Part shown: positions 34,921-43,157 of the stretch, piece after piece
Layout of the letters: the number at the start of each line of letters is the position of its first letter
How positions within the stretch are numbered: the stretch's first letter is position 1
Origin: Christensenellaceae bacterium
Lineage (GTDB): Bacteria; Bacillota; Clostridia; Christensenellales; Christensenellaceae
Direction: 5' to 3'
Assembly (NCBI GenBank): GCA_022846035.1
Contig: AP025580.1
Coordinates: 992,001 to 1,056,000 of the forward strand
DNA: 64,000 bases
The notes under the pieces: generated by a model
Seen by the model: the letters and a program-made list of their open reading frames with translations, nothing else
Told to the model about the DNA's origin: nothing
The model's database searches: none
Made by a program: the position numbers and the translations under genes

Positions 34921-36057
34921 ATGGAATTTCTTGTAAACGGTATTATGGCGCTTACATGGCAGCAGGTGGTGATGTTCATTGTAGGCGGCGTGTTGATTTT
35001 TTTGGCGATTTCCAAAAAGCTGGAACCGGCGCTCCTGTTGCCGATCGGTTTCGGTGCGATCCTTGTCAACATTCCGCTTTCCGGCGCGATCGACCAGGTG
35101 ATGTCCGGCATTGGCAATGTGAACGGGATCGTCGATTGGTTGTTCAGCGTGGGAATCGAGGCGTCGGAGGCGATGCCGCTGTTGCTCTTTATCGGAATCG
35201 GGGCAATGATCGACTTCGGCCCCCTGCTCAAAAATCCAAAGCTGTTATTTTTCGGCGCGGCTGCGCAGTTTGGTATTTTTGCGACCATCACTGCGGCGGC
35301 TGCGCTTGGTTTTTCTTTGCCGGACGCGGCCTCGATCGGCATTATCGGCGCGGCGGACGGCCCAACCTCTATTTTGGTGTCGCAGGTACTGGACAGCGGG
35401 TTTGTAGGACCGATCGCGGTGGCGGCTTATTCCTATATGGCGTTGGTACCGATCATACAACCGATGGCTATCAAGCTGGTGACGACAAAAAAGGAGCGCG
35501 CGATCAAGATGGAATACCACGGCGAGGATATTCCAAGGATTGCGAAGATCCTTTTCCCCATCGTGGTTACAATGGTCGCTGGGCTGGTAGCGCCTGCTTC
35601 GATCGCGCTGGTCGGATTCCTGATGTTCGGCAATCTCCTGCGGGAATGCGGCGTGCTCGACTCGCTTTCGGATACGGCGTCCAAGGTGCTGGTTAATTTA
35701 ATTACATTATTATTGGGAATTACCATCGCGTCTACCATGAAAGCAGAAAATTTTGTGAACGTACAGACGCTGATGATCATGGGACTTGGACTGGTGGCGT
35801 TCTTCTTCGATACCATTGCCGGCGTCATGTTTGCGAAGCTGATCAATGTCTTCAGTAGAAATAAGCTGAACCCGATGATCGGCGCCGCCGGAATTTCGGC
35901 GTTTCCGATGTCCGCGCGCGTCGTGCAGAAGATGGGGCTTGAGGCAAACAATCAAAATCATTTGCTGATGTTTGCCGTTGGCGCAAACGTTTCGGGACAG
36001 ATCGCCTCTGTTGTGGCAGGCGGCGTCATACTTGGACTGGTCCCGATGATGCTGTAG
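34921..36057 (+). CDS. Na+-transporting carboxylic acid decarboxylase, beta subunit
   Basis: A 378-residue polytopic membrane protein of the OadB/MmdB/GcdB family, which couples decarboxylation of a carboxybiotin-bound group to export of Na+. Family traits: EPALLLPIGFGAILVNIP (~residues 37-54), IGAMIDFGPLLKNPKLL, and the essential GAADGPTSILVS (~144-155). From sequence alone it could belong to oxaloacetate, methylmalonyl-CoA or glutaconyl-CoA decarboxylase. The carboxyltransferase (alpha) and biotin-carrier subunits are not beside it; only a 45-residue OadG-like gene follows. AAAGGAG is the ribosome site. Confidence 0.9.
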   Translation: MEFLVNGIMALTWQQVVMFIVGGVLIFLAISKKLEPALLLPIGFGAILVNIPLSGAIDQVMSGIGNVNGIVDWLFSVGIEASEAMPLLLFIGIGAMIDFGPLLKNPKLLFFGAAAQFGIFATITAAAALGFSLPDAASIGIIGAADGPTSILVSQVLDSGFVGPIAVAAYSYMALVPIIQPMAIKLVTTKKERAIKMEYHGEDIPRIAKILFPIVVTMVAGLVAPASIALVGFLMFGNLLRECGVLDSLSDTASKVLVNLITLLLGITIASTMKAENFVNVQTLMIMGLGLVAFFFDTIAGVMFAKLINVFSRNKLNPMIGAAGISAFPMSARVVQKMGLEANNQNHLLMFAVGANVSGQIASVVAGGVILGLVPMML

Positions 36058-36075
36058 GAAAGGAAGGCTGTTGTT

Positions 36076-36213
36076 ATGAATGAAGTATTGATGGGCTCGC
36101 TTGCCCTGATGTGGAAAGGCATGCTTTCCATTTTTGTCGTGATCGCTGCGATTTGTATCATCGTGATGATTATGAACAAAGTTACGAGAAAGAAGAAACA
36201 GAAAGAAGAATAG
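36076..36213 (+). CDS. Small OadG/GcdD-like membrane subunit (45 aa)
   Basis: A 45-residue protein, NEVLMGSLALMWKGMLSIFV and onward: a single membrane span (~residues 14-34) and a basic-acidic charged tail (TRKKKQKEE). AAGGAAGG lies 8 bases before ATG, 18 bases after the beta-subunit gene. Sodium-pump decarboxylases have a small one-span gamma/delta subunit that stabilises the alpha-beta complex, and this gene has the right size and place. Too short for family certainty. Confidence 0.65.
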   Translation: MNEVLMGSLALMWKGMLSIFVVIAAICIIVMIMNKVTRKKKQKEE

Positions 36214-36215
36214 CC

Positions 36216-36872
36216 GTGGATTATAAAAAATTTTTCGGCGATCGGTTTATCGATGTATACGGAAGCGGGGTCCTGCCGGACGAGCTGCGGATATACGAAA
36301 ACCTGGGGAACGCGATCTCCTTTGCGGTCCGTTTGTCAGACGAGGTGATTGACGAAATCGCGGACGGGCCGACAAAAACATATTTCCATCATTATGAGAC
36401 ATGCAACGCTTATCTGGACCAGACTGCTTTTTTACTGGCGCAGGCGATCATGCGGGAGGGCTTTCGGGCGGCTGCGATACCGGCCTCGCAGGCTGTAAGC
36501 GGGGATGGATACAAGGGGGCGCTTTCGCACAAAGCGGTAGCGCGCATATGCGGCCTCGGCGGAATTGGCGACAACGACCTGTTTTTGACTGATGAATATG
36601 GATGCAGGGTACGGCTGGGTACCGTTCTTACGGATATGCCGGTGGAAAAAAGTGAAGCGGCGGAAAATCCGTGCATACATTGCGGCGCATGTATCGCGGC
36701 GTGTCCGTGCGGCGCGTTGAGCGGGAAACCGTGGCGTGAAGATATAGCGGTTGATGAAATATTGGATATACGCAAATGCCATATGCATATGAAAGAGACG
36801 TACCAGAATATCGGAAATAAAGCGGTGTGCGGCATTTGTATGTCCGTATGTCCGGTAGGAAAAAGGGGATAA
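36216..36872 (+). CDS. Short QueG-like double 4Fe-4S protein
   Basis: A 218-residue iron-sulfur protein. The C-terminal third holds one cluster motif CIHCGACIAACPCGAL (~residues 152-167) and a second set around KCHMHMKE and CGICMSVCPVGK (~205-216), as in epoxyqueuosine reductase-type proteins. It is far shorter than QueG (~380 residues) and its N-terminal half only loosely resembles the QueG fold, so queuosine function is unlikely. GTG 36216 follows the small subunit gene by two bases; upstream in-frame codons would overlap that gene. The product may be an electron-transfer or corrinoid-reactivation protein; function unknown. Confidence 0.75.
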   Translation: MDYKKFFGDRFIDVYGSGVLPDELRIYENLGNAISFAVRLSDEVIDEIADGPTKTYFHHYETCNAYLDQTAFLLAQAIMREGFRAAAIPASQAVSGDGYKGALSHKAVARICGLGGIGDNDLFLTDEYGCRVRLGTVLTDMPVEKSEAAENPCIHCGACIAACPCGALSGKPWREDIAVDEILDIRKCHMHMKETYQNIGNKAVCGICMSVCPVGKRG

Positions 36873-36946
36873 ATGGTTTAAGCGCCTATAGATAGGGTAT
36901 TAATAGGATCGTTCATAAAAATTATTAATAATTTATTACAAAACTA

Positions 36947-36975
36947 TTTACAAACTCAAAACAAGGTTGTATAAT
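36947..36975 (+). promoter_or_regulatory. Promoter of the NlpC/P60 gene
   Basis: TTTACA (36947-36952), 17-bp spacer, TATAAT (36970-36975). Confidence 0.7.
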
Positions 36976-37032
36976 GAACCAAAGCTATAAATTTAAGCAT
37001 CACTCATGGCGAGTCAAACAGAGGAGCGTAAT

Positions 37033-38514
37033 ATGAGAAATATTATATCTAATGTTAAAGATGGTCTTTCAAAGACGGTGGGTACCGTGAAAGGCAAGCT
37101 GTCAGGAATGGCCAGCAATATCTCTAGCATGAGAAAGGTCCAAAAGAAAAGGGTATTAAAGATGCAGAGCGCATCCACAAGGCGCGCTTCCACGCAGCCG
37201 GCATATGTGTCGCATACGCGCGGAGCGCAGTACACAGGACGCGTAACGCGCAGATATGCCGCGAAGAAAGTAAACGCGAAACGCTTTACGGCAGTTATCG
37301 CAATCGCGCTTGTAGCGGTCATGGTACCTGTAATGGTTCTGGCGGCGAACGGCGATACCGGCAAAGAACCGGAACCGGTTCAGGCACCCGCGGTAGCGGC
37401 GGCTACGCCGGAAGCGATGCCGTCCGAAAATCTGCAGGTAACGAACGCGACGCAGCAGACGACGCAGGTATCTGAAGAAAGCAGCACTCTTACGGCTGAA
37501 TCGGTGGAGACTCCGGAAGCAACGGTTGAACCGGAACCGACACCGGAACCGACACCCCAGTATGTGACGCTTACGGCAGGCATGAACGATCCTTCTGTTC
37601 CGGCCTTGCAGCAGAGGCTGATGGATTTGCACTATATGTCTCAGGACCAGCCGACGGATTATTTTGGTCCGGCAACGCTGACGGCGGTTCAGGCTTTCCA
37701 GCGTAAACATGGCCTTGACGTAGACGGTGCGGCGGGTCCGGCAACACAGGCGGCGATTTTCTCGGCTGACGCAAAAGAATATACGGCGGCATTGGGCGCG
37801 GACGGCGACGATGTTTCCCGCATTCAGGAAAGATTATTGGAGCTTGGTTATAATGTGAGTGTAACTGGTCATTTCGGTGAAATGACAGATAAGGCAGTCA
37901 GGGAATTCCAGCGTATGTGCGGCCTCACGGACGACGGCAGCGTTGGCAGCATGACCAAAGATATTTTGTTCTCGGATAATGCGGAGCCTTCGACAGCTAA
38001 GGTTGAGGCTGACAAGAAAGCGGCCGAGGAAGCGAAGAAGAAAGAAGAAAGCAGTTCCTCTTCTAATAAGGGCAGCAGTTCTTCCGGCAACAAGGGTAAC
38101 GGTTCCTCCGGCGGTAGCAGCAGTGGTTCTTCCGGCGGCAGCGCGCCTGCGGCAAATCCGGGCGATGTTGAAGCGTTTATCGATGCGGCAATGGCGCAGG
38201 TCGGCAAGCCGTATGTACTTGGCGGAAAAGGTCCGGATTCGTTCGACTGCTCCGGTTTTGTATACTACGCGCTTAAGCAGAGCGGCAATGGCATTGGATA
38301 CATGACGTCCGGCGGTTGGGCAAGTTCAGGCTATACTTCAGTAGGTTGGGACGACCTCCAGCGTGGTGATATTGTATGTGTATCTGGCCATGTTGGTATC
38401 TATCTTGGCGGGGGACAGATTGTGGATGCTTCCTCTGGTTCGGGACAGATTGTTGTACGCAGTATGGGTTCTTGGTTTAAGAGCAGATTTATCTGCGGCA
38501 AGAGAGTTTTGTAA
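37033..38514 (+). CDS. Peptidoglycan endopeptidase, NlpC/P60 with two PG-binding domains
   Basis: A 493-residue cell-wall hydrolase. Order: basic cytoplasmic N-terminus (1-84), one membrane span (~85-105), Pro/Glu-rich linker with PEPTPEPTPQ, two peptidoglycan-binding type 1 repeats (~185-245, ending DGAAGPATQAAIF; ~255-315, ending DDGSVGSMTKDIL), a Lys/Ser/Gly-rich linker, and NlpC/P60 (~380-493) with catalytic cysteine in DSFDCSGFVYYAL and histidine in VSGHVGIYLGGGQIV. It should cut peptide stems of peptidoglycan outside the membrane. GAGGAG (37021-37026) is 6 bases before ATG 37033. The 84-residue inner tail is unusual for a secreted hydrolase. Confidence 0.9.
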   Translation: MRNIISNVKDGLSKTVGTVKGKLSGMASNISSMRKVQKKRVLKMQSASTRRASTQPAYVSHTRGAQYTGRVTRRYAAKKVNAKRFTAVIAIALVAVMVPVMVLAANGDTGKEPEPVQAPAVAAATPEAMPSENLQVTNATQQTTQVSEESSTLTAESVETPEATVEPEPTPEPTPQYVTLTAGMNDPSVPALQQRLMDLHYMSQDQPTDYFGPATLTAVQAFQRKHGLDVDGAAGPATQAAIFSADAKEYTAALGADGDDVSRIQERLLELGYNVSVTGHFGEMTDKAVREFQRMCGLTDDGSVGSMTKDILFSDNAEPSTAKVEADKKAAEEAKKKEESSSSSNKGSSSSGNKGNGSSGGSSSGSSGGSAPAANPGDVEAFIDAAMAQVGKPYVLGGKGPDSFDCSGFVYYALKQSGNGIGYMTSGGWASSGYTSVGWDDLQRGDIVCVSGHVGIYLGGGQIVDASSGSGQIVVRSMGSWFKSRFICGKRVL

Positions 38515-38530
38515 AAATCCTAAAGTCATA

Positions 38531-38564
38531 AGAACGGATGCAACGCAGCATCCGTTCTTTTTTT
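38531..38564 (+). terminator. Terminator after the NlpC/P60 gene
   Basis: AGAACGGATGC (38531-38541) pairs with GCATCCGTTCT (38548-38558), 6-base loop, then T run. Confidence 0.92.
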
Positions 38565-38570
38565 CTGTTC

Positions 38571-38599
38571 TTGTATAGTTCATACTTATTTGATATAAT
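38571..38599 (+). promoter_or_regulatory. Promoter of the activase fusion gene
   Basis: TTGTAT (38571-38576), 17-bp spacer with TGA extension, TATAAT (38594-38599). Confidence 0.78.
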
Positions 38600-38622
38600 A
38601 TCTTTTCAGCAGGAGGTTTTGT

Positions 38623-41600
38623 ATGGCGAAATATGCATTAGGGTTGGACATCGGCTCTACTACAATAAAGATTGTACTGGTAGATGATGAAAATACCATT
38701 TTATTCAATAGATACAGAAGACATTTTTCAGACGTACGTGGCGAGCTTTTAAATCTTTTTAAAGAAATTGCACAGGAATGCGGCGAATTTGAGGTCACCT
38801 CGGCTATCACAGGCTCTGGTGGCCTTACTGTTGCCAACCTGCTCGGATTGCCTTTTATACAAGAGGTAGTAGCCGGAGCGCGCGCGACGCAAAAGTATAT
38901 CCCGCAGGCGGATGTCGTGTTGGAACTCGGGGGAGAGGACGCCAAGATCACTTATATGAAGCCATCGCTTGAGCAGCGCATGAACGGAACGTGCGCAGGC
39001 GGGACGGGCGCGTTTATTGACCAAATGGCGACGCTTTTAAATACGGACCCCACAGGCCTGAACGAGCTGGCGAAGTCTTATCATACCCTCTATCCGATTG
39101 CGGCGCGCTGCGGCGTTTTCGCAAAAACAGATGTGCAGCCGCTCATCAATGAGGGGGCGGCGAAAGAAGATATTGCAGCCTCTATTTTTCAGTCTGTTGT
39201 CAATCAGACAATATCCGGACTGGCGTGCGGACGGCCGATTCGTGGTAACGTCGCCTTTTTGGGCGGTCCTTTGCATTACTTAACGGAGCTTCGCCAGAGA
39301 TTTATCGAAACGCTGAAGCTGGAAGGAGACGCGATTATCCATCCGGAAAATTCGCATCTGTTCGTCGCGCTGGGCGCGGCGTTGATGGCGGAGGGAAAAT
39401 CTTTCAAGGTCAAGGACCTGCCGCATATGCTGGAAAGCGCAGGCGACGGCGAGCATGAAACGAGACGGTTGCGACCATTGTTTGAATCGGCTGCGGAATA
39501 TGAGGAGTTTTCCAAGCGCCACGCGCAGAAGAATGTCGAGCGCGCGGGGTTCGATACGGCAGACGGCGCATGCTATCTAGGGCTTGATGCGGGAAGTACG
39601 ACGATAAAGGCGGTCGTGATCGACGATCAATACCGGCTTCTTTATTCGCATTACCATTCGAACGAGGGGAATCCGCTGGATTCCGCCGTCGAGATCGTCA
39701 AGGATATTTATGGCAAGCTGCCCGAAAAAGCTTACATAGCCGGAGCATGTGTAACCGGATATGGCGAAGCGATCATCAAGGAAGCATTAAAGCTTGATTT
39801 GGGCGAGATCGAGACTATGGCGCATTATAAAGCGGCTGAGTTTTTCAATAAGGACGTCGACCTGATTATCGATATTGGCGGGCAGGATATGAAATGCCTG
39901 CGCATCAAAAACAATGTCGTAGACGGTATTATGCTCAATGAAGCATGTTCATCCGGCTGCGGGAGTTTTTTGCAGACCTTTGCTTATTCGCTGGGAATAC
40001 CGATTCAGGAGTTTGCGCAGGAAGCGCTCAGATCGCGCAATCCGGTCGATCTGGGAACGCGCTGCACGGTTTTTATGAACAGCCGTGTGAAGCAGGCGCA
40101 AAAAGAAGGAGCGACGGTGGGCGATATTTCCGCGGGCCTTTCTTATTCTGTTGTAAAAAACGCGCTCTATAAAGTTATCAAGGTTAAGGATCCGGCGGAT
40201 TTGGGAAAAAATATCGTTGTGCAGGGCGGGACTTTTAAAAACGACGCTATCCTGCGTACCTTTGAACTTGAGCTTGGAAGAGACGTTGTACGGCCGGATA
40301 TTGCGGAACTGATGGGGGCGTTCGGCGCGGCTCTTTTGGCCAAAAAAGAGATGCAGGGCAAGAGATCCTCAATGATCAGCCAGGATGAGCTTGCGCGCTT
40401 TACCTACAAGGGCAGTTTTGCACGCTGCGGCAAGTGCGAAAACCGTTGTATGCTGACGATCACGACTTTTGAGGACGGCAGGAAATTCGTTTCCGGCAAC
40501 CGCTGCGAAAAAGGGAGCGGCGTAATCAAGAAAAATGATATGCCCAACCTGTATGATTATAAGTTAAAACGCGTATTTGATTATGAATCGCTGCCGGAGG
40601 AAAAGGCGCCGAACGGAACGGTTGGTATTCCGCGCGCCCTGAACATTTTTGAGAATTACCCATTCTGGCATACGATGTTTACCAAGCTGGGATTCCGCGT
40701 CATATTGTCCGATCCGTCCAGTCATGCGATCTTTGAAAAAGGAATGGAGACGATTTCTTCAGACACGGTATGCTATCCGGCCAAACTGATCCACGGGCAT
40801 ATTGAAAATCTCGCGGAAAAAGGTGTGAAAAAGATTTTCTATCCCTGTATTCCTTTTGAGCGAAAGGAATTTGACGATTCCAATAACCATTATAATTGTC
40901 CGGTAGTGACTTCCTATCCGGAGGTCATCAAGAGCAATATGGACGTACTCAGTAAAAACGATATTGAGTTTATTAATTTCTTTGTGGCGTTGGATGAACA
41001 GGAGTTTATGCCCACGAAGATCATGAAAGAATTCGGAAAATACGGGATCACGGAGCAGCAGGCGCAGGAGGCTTCTGACGCTGCCTACGCGGAGCTTGAC
41101 CGCTTTAAGCAGGATATGCGCGAGCAAGGTGAGAAAACGCTCCAATGGCTTGCTGAGACGGGAAATACGGGTATTGTACTGGCGGGGCGTCCTTACCATG
41201 TAGATGCGGAAATCAATCATGGGATCCCGTCGCTGATTACCAGCTATGGGCTCGCGGTCCTGACAGAGGACAGCGTGGCACATCTGGGGCACCTGGAGAG
41301 GCCGATCAGGGTGATGGACCAGTGGGCTTTCCATACGCGCCTTTATGAAGCGGCTGCGGCCGTGGGACGCTATGATTGCCTGCAGTTGGTGCAACTCAAC
41401 TCGTTTGGCTGCGGCCTCGACGCGATCACCACGGACCAGGTACAGGAAATTATTGCGGCGGCAGGAAAAATATATACAGTACTGAAAATCGATGAGATTA
41501 GCAACCTAGGGGCAGCGAAAATCCGCCTGCGTTCCCTGATTGCCGCCTTAAAAGAGCAGAAAGAAGAAGCCTCGCTTCGTCCGAAACAGAAAAAAGAGCA

Positions 41601-42864
41601 AAAGAACGCGGTTTGGCACCGCCGCATTTTTACCAAGGAAATGCGTGAAAAGGGAACGATTGTCTGTCCTCAGATGGCGCCGCTCCAGTTCCAGTTCTTA
41701 AAGCAGGCGTTTGATCCCACGGGATATAATTTCAAGGTGCTGACAGAGGTGACCAAAGAAGATATTGATGTGGGGCTGAAATATGTCAACAACGACGCGT
41801 GCTATCCGACGATCATTGTCGTAGGACAGCTTGTGAACGCGTTTATTACCGGAAAGCTCGATCCGGACAATACTGTCATTATGCTTACGCAGACAGGTGG
41901 CGGATGCCGCGCGTCCAATTATCTGGCTTTCTTGCGCAAGGCTCTTAAAGAGGCGGGCTTCCCACAGGTTGTAGTGGTATCTATCAACTTTTCCGGTCTG
42001 GAAAAAAATCCGGGGTTCCGTTTTACGCCGGGATTGGCTATGCGTTTGCTCCTTGCCATTCCGCTGGGAGATCTGCTGCAAAAGCTGTTGCTCGCCACCC
42101 GACCCTACGAAAGAAATAAGGGCGAGACAAATGCGCTGTTTGATAAATGGGTCGCCAAAATACAGGATATTGTGCAGCATACGCGTTATTTTGGATACCG
42201 CAAGGCGGCCAAGCGGATGGTCAGGGATTTTGAGGCGATAAAGCGGACCGGCGAGGTTAAACCAAAGGTCGGTATCGTAGGCGAAATTCTTGTAAAATAT
42301 CATCCGGACGCCAACAATCATGCCATCGAGGTGATTGAGCGGGAGGGCGGCGAAGCGGTAATGCCCGCGCTGATGGAATTTTTCACTTACAGTCTTTATA
42401 GCTGCAAGTTTAAACATGAGGAAATGGGAAAATCCAAAGGGGTATATAAGGCTTCCATGTTTGGTATCTGGCTGGTTAATTGGTTCCGTAATCCGATTCA
42501 GCGTGCTCTTCGAAAGAGTAAATATTATACGCCTTATCCGGATATTAAGCACCTTGCCGAGCAGTCGGAGAATATGATCTCATGTGGTAACTGTACGGGA
42601 GAAGGCTGGTTTTTGACGGCGGAAATGCTCCACCTGATCGAAGAGGGAGCTCCCAATATTATTTGTGTGCAGCCCTTTGCCTGCCTGCCTAACCATGTTG
42701 TGGGCAAGGGTATGATCCGTGGGATCCGGAACAAATATCCGCAGGCAAATATCGTGGCGGTTGATTATGATCCGGGCGCATCGGAAGTCAATCAGCTAAA
42801 CCGTATTAAACTGATGATTTACAGTGCGTTTGAGAATTTAAAGCTGCAGAAAGAACAAAAATAA
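38623..42864 (+). CDS. Giant 2-hydroxyacyl-CoA dehydratase activase-like fusion
   Basis: A 1413-residue protein. Two BadF/HgdC-type ATPase domains come first: YALGLDIGSTTIKIVLVDD (~residues 3-21) with CAGGTGAFIDQ (~124), and YLGLDAGSTTIKAVVIDD (~317-334) with CSSGCGSFLQTFAYS (~441). A CGKCENRC cysteine motif follows (~602), then a DUF2229-type domain (~660-870, VCYPAKLIHGHIENL) and a C-terminal half resembling HgdB-type dehydratase subunits, with cysteines in ISCGNCTGEGW and VQPFACLPNHVVGKG. Classic activators are ~260-residue homodimers carrying one 4Fe-4S cluster. The fused form is widespread in Clostridia, but its substrate is unknown to me. Own strong promoter; AGGAGG precedes ATG. Confidence 0.85.
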   Translation: MAKYALGLDIGSTTIKIVLVDDENTILFNRYRRHFSDVRGELLNLFKEIAQECGEFEVTSAITGSGGLTVANLLGLPFIQEVVAGARATQKYIPQADVVLELGGEDAKITYMKPSLEQRMNGTCAGGTGAFIDQMATLLNTDPTGLNELAKSYHTLYPIAARCGVFAKTDVQPLINEGAAKEDIAASIFQSVVNQTISGLACGRPIRGNVAFLGGPLHYLTELRQRFIETLKLEGDAIIHPENSHLFVALGAALMAEGKSFKVKDLPHMLESAGDGEHETRRLRPLFESAAEYEEFSKRHAQKNVERAGFDTADGACYLGLDAGSTTIKAVVIDDQYRLLYSHYHSNEGNPLDSAVEIVKDIYGKLPEKAYIAGACVTGYGEAIIKEALKLDLGEIETMAHYKAAEFFNKDVDLIIDIGGQDMKCLRIKNNVVDGIMLNEACSSGCGSFLQTFAYSLGIPIQEFAQEALRSRNPVDLGTRCTVFMNSRVKQAQKEGATVGDISAGLSYSVVKNALYKVIKVKDPADLGKNIVVQGGTFKNDAILRTFELELGRDVVRPDIAELMGAFGAALLAKKEMQGKRSSMISQDELARFTYKGSFARCGKCENRCMLTITTFEDGRKFVSGNRCEKGSGVIKKNDMPNLYDYKLKRVFDYESLPEEKAPNGTVGIPRALNIFENYPFWHTMFTKLGFRVILSDPSSHAIFEKGMETISSDTVCYPAKLIHGHIENLAEKGVKKIFYPCIPFERKEFDDSNNHYNCPVVTSYPEVIKSNMDVLSKNDIEFINFFVALDEQEFMPTKIMKEFGKYGITEQQAQEASDAAYAELDRFKQDMREQGEKTLQWLAETGNTGIVLAGRPYHVDAEINHGIPSLITSYGLAVLTEDSVAHLGHLERPIRVMDQWAFHTRLYEAAAAVGRYDCLQLVQLNSFGCGLDAITTDQVQEIIAAAGKIYTVLKIDEISNLGAAKIRLRSLIAALKEQKEEASLRPKQKKEQKNAVWHRRIFTKEMREKGTIVCPQMAPLQFQFLKQAFDPTGYNFKVLTEVTKEDIDVGLKYVNNDACYPTIIVVGQLVNAFITGKLDPDNTVIMLTQTGGGCRASNYLAFLRKALKEAGFPQVVVVSINFSGLEKNPGFRFTPGLAMRLLLAIPLGDLLQKLLLATRPYERNKGETNALFDKWVAKIQDIVQHTRYFGYRKAAKRMVRDFEAIKRTGEVKPKVGIVGEILVKYHPDANNHAIEVIEREGGEAVMPALMEFFTYSLYSCKFKHEEMGKSKGVYKASMFGIWLVNWFRNPIQRALRKSKYYTPYPDIKHLAEQSENMISCGNCTGEGWFLTAEMLHLIEEGAPNIICVQPFACLPNHVVGKGMIRGIRNKYPQANIVAVDYDPGASEVNQLNRIKLMIYSAFENLKLQKEQK

Positions 42865-42880
42865 AGGCTTTGCCATAAGA

Positions 42881-42911
42881 AAGGGCGTATCCCGAACGGA
42901 TGCGTCCTTTT
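42881..42911 (+). terminator. Terminator after the activase fusion gene
   Basis: AAGGGCGTATCC (42881-42892) pairs with GGATGCGTCCTT (42898-42909) including two G-U pairs, 5-base loop; short T run. Confidence 0.65.
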
Positions 42912-42977
42912 GTTATGCAAACTGAGAAAAGCACTCCGAAAGTGAACAGAAAATATCCGTTTGCAGCCGTATATGCG

Positions 42978-43006
42978 TTGACGGTGTTCACATCCGGTGA
43001 TATAAT
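42978..43006 (+). promoter_or_regulatory. Promoter of the importer operon
   Basis: TTGACG (42978-42983), 17-bp spacer with TGA extension, TATAAT (43001-43006); nearly consensus. Confidence 0.85.
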
Positions 43007-43012
43007 AACTTG

Positions 43013-43157
43013 ACGGAAACAAGAGAACAGAAATTATACCTTTTCGTTCAAAGGGGAATGTATAGAAAACCACCCTTGCGGGTGGTTATCATTTGAAAAT
43101 TTACGATATTTGCTCGGAATAAAGAGGTATACGTTATAGGTGAGTGGGGAGGTAGTT
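43013..43157 (+). promoter_or_regulatory. Structured ~145-base leader of the importer operon
   Basis: Between promoter and first ATG lie a hairpin TATACCTTT...AAAGG-GGAAT-GTATA (43036-43064) and an 8-bp perfect hairpin AACCACCC-TTGC-GGGTGGTT (43068-43087). No T run follows. It may be a cis-regulatory RNA or merely a stabilising structure; I recognise no known riboswitch class. Confidence 0.35.

Noticed and set aside
34956-35696. A 246-codon plus-strand frame inside the decarboxylase beta-subunit gene
   Set aside because: It is a +2 shadow, Arg/Gly/Cys-rich, without a ribosome site; the beta-subunit frame is strongly conserved.
41698-42552. A 284-codon antisense frame in the activase fusion gene
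   Set aside because: No ribosome site, no recognisable domain, and it mirrors a conserved coding region.
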